A stretch of DNA of 24,391 nt. It comes from an uncultured Ruminococcus sp. (GTDB lineage: Bacteria; Bacillota; Clostridia; Oscillospirales; Ruminococcaceae). The number at the start of each line of letters is the position of its first letter. The stretch's first letter is position 1. Below, piece by piece: positions 23,474 through 24,391 of the stretch. The stretch is from contig ONNL01000127.1 of assembly GCA_900319195.1 (NCBI GenBank), positions 1 through 24,391 on the forward strand, written 5' to 3'. Both the position numbers and the translations under genes were made by a program. A model generated the notes under the pieces. That model was not told where the DNA came from and made no database searches. It saw only the letters and a program-made list of their open reading frames with translations.

Positions 23474-23695
23474 TTACTCGTCATCCTCATCGTCATCATC
23501 ATTGCTGCCGATAGCTGTATTGTTGCAGCCGATGCTGAAGCTTCTCTTGGGTGAAAGAATGAAGCCACAGATAACACCGAAGAAGAAGCTGCAGGCGACA
23601 AAAAGCCACATAGTGAGATCGTTCTTGCGAAGCTCTGACGAGAGCTCCTTCATCTTGCCGCAGCAAACGCATTTTTTAGTGTCAGGCTTTTTCAT
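23474..23695 (-). CDS. Small membrane protein with CxxC and acidic tail
   Basis: 73-residue protein of unknown function. N-terminal KKCVCCGKMKEL has a C-V-C-C cluster like half of a zinc ribbon. A single hydrophobic segment (WLFVACSFFFGVICGFILS, about residues 30-48) follows, then a Ser/Asn stretch and a strongly acidic tail of Asp/Glu. It is a real gene by its strong AGGAG seven bases before the ATG and its place inside the operon, 67 nt after pgk and 62 nt before tpiA. Orientation by the positive-inside rule would put the cysteines in the cytosol. Family not recognised. Confidence 0.8.
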   Translation of the reverse strand: MKKPDTKKCVCCGKMKELSSELRKNDLTMWLFVACSFFFGVICGFILSPKRSFSIGCNNTAIGSNDDDDEDDE

Positions 23696-23725
23696 AATTA
23701 TTCTCCTTTGCACGATTGTGAAATT

Positions 23726-23749
23726 AGGGCGAATATCGCTATCCGCCCT
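23726..23749 (-). other. Hairpin with GCGA tetraloop after pgk
   Basis: On the minus strand AGGGCG-GATA and TATT-CGCCCT pair over 10 positions (one G-T wobble) closed by GCGA, a stable GNRA-type tetraloop. It starts 12 nt after the pgk stop and lacks a following T-run, so it is more likely an mRNA-stabilising or processing structure than a terminator. Confidence 0.72.
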
Positions 23750-23761
23750 GTTTAAGCAATT

Positions 23762-24391
23762 TTACTTTTCAGCAATAGCTGCAACGCCGGGAAGTACTTT
23801 GCCCTCGAGGTATTCGAGTGAAGCACCGCCGCCTGTTGAGATGTGGCTCATCTTGTCAGCAAATCCGAGCTGGATAACTGCTGCTGCGGAGTCGCCACCG
23901 CCGATGATAGTTGTAGCGTCTGTCTCAGCAAGTGCCTTTGCTACGGCAATTGTACCCTTAGCAAGTGTGGGGTTCTCGAAAACGCCCATAGGTCCGTTCC
24001 AAACAACAGTCTTTGCAGACTTTACAGCCTCAGCGAAGAGAGCCTGTGTCTTGGGTCCGATGTCAAGACCTTCCTTGTCAGCAGGGATCTTGTCGGAATC
24101 GACCTCCTGAATGTCGATAGGAGCGTCGATAGGATCAGGGAATGCTGCAGCAACAGCTGTATCTACGGGGAGAAGGAGCTTCTTGCCGAGCTTCTCAGCC
24201 TTAGCCATCATTTCCTTGCAGTAATCTATCTTGCTGTCGTCAACGAGTGACTTACCAACTTCCATGCCCTGTGCCTTGAGGAAGGTATAAGCCATACCGC
24301 CGCCGATGATGAGTGTATCGCACTTCTCGAGGAGGTTTGAGATAACGTTGAGCTTGTCAGCTACCTTAGCGCCGCCGAGGATAGCAACGAA
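23762..24391 (-). CDS. pgk: Phosphoglycerate kinase, C-terminal part (cut by window end)
   Basis: The last 209 codons of phosphoglycerate kinase, which makes ATP from 1,3-bisphosphoglycerate. The frame is open to the window edge; the first visible residues are FVAILGGAKVADKL. Nucleotide-binding features of the C-terminal domain follow: LIIGGGMAYTFL, VWNGPMGVFE, IGGGDSAAAV and HISTGGGASLEYLEG near the end. About half the protein, including the N-terminal domain and start, lies beyond the window. It is the first visible gene of the operon; gapdh or another gene may precede it outside. Confidence 0.97.
   Translation of the reverse strand, partial: FVAILGGAKVADKLNVISNLLEKCDTLIIGGGMAYTFLKAQGMEVGKSLVDDSKIDYCKEMMAKAEKLGKKLLLPVDTAVAAAFPDPIDAPIDIQEVDSDKIPADKEGLDIGPKTQALFAEAVKSAKTVVWNGPMGVFENPTLAKGTIAVAKALAETDATTIIGGGDSAAAVIQLGFADKMSHISTGGGASLEYLEGKVLPGVAAIAEK

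Noticed and set aside
1..24391. CRISPR arrays, tRNA or rRNA genes, insertion sequences or prophage genes
   Set aside because: No regularly spaced repeats, cloverleaf-like sequences, transposase or phage protein motifs were seen anywhere in the window.

Overview
The window looks like a chromosomal segment of a strictly anaerobic, cellulolytic Ruminococcus (Oscillospiraceae). The best clue is a secreted family 9 glycoside hydrolase carrying a CBM3 and a C-terminal type I dockerin, whose second repeat has the loop form typical of ruminococcal dockerins. This favours a cellulosome producer such as the R. flavefaciens / R. champanellensis group, but the species is inference. Pyruvate formate-lyase, an FNR-type oxygen sensor and a SUF system of Clostridia-like gene order agree with this. 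Almost every gene is on the minus strand; only the FNR regulator and the amino-acid symporter are on the plus strand.

Layout, left to right. 1-133: GC-rich intergenic DNA ending in a repeat end. 134-5054: the SUF iron-sulfur operon, transcribed leftward as sufC-sufB-sufD-sufS-sufU from a clear promoter at 5026-5054. 5160-8249: pflB-pflA, with a strong hairpin between them and a terminator after pflA. 8250-8430: a divergent control region with a perfect FNR box (TTGAT-N4-ATCAA) between pflB and an fnr-like gene (8431-9102). That protein has the C-x2-C-x5-C cluster and E-x-x-S-R recognition motif that match the box. 9103-9511: non-coding DNA with terminators, a triple 10-nt repeat and a 17-bp hairpin. 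9512-13491: a small lipoprotein and a 1113-residue cell-surface protein with VWA, lipase-like and InlB-type repeat domains and an unusual sortase motif. 13953-15374: an AGCS sodium:amino-acid symporter with a near-consensus promoter. 15690-18023: the dockerin-bearing GH9 enzyme with its own promoter and a LacI-type palindrome just after the predicted start of transcription. 18145-20728: a tightly packed operon of polysaccharide deacetylase, ApbE flavin transferase, NusG-domain-II protein and Gx transporter. 20801-20999: a complex palindromic intergenic element sharing a 19-nt end with the left edge of the window. 21058-24391: a glycolytic operon pgk (cut by the window end) - small membrane protein - tpiA - gpmI.

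Together the genes describe fermentative sugar use: cellulose hydrolysis at or outside the cell surface, lower glycolysis, then pyruvate cleavage to formate and acetyl-CoA under anaerobic control, with SUF supplying Fe-S clusters (needed by PflA and the FNR protein). No clearly new defence or mobile system is visible. The items most worth a second look are the VWA-lipase surface protein, the flavinylation-type operon, the repeated T-run-less hairpins after highly expressed genes, the palindromic element at 20801-20999 and the structured region at 9193-9436.
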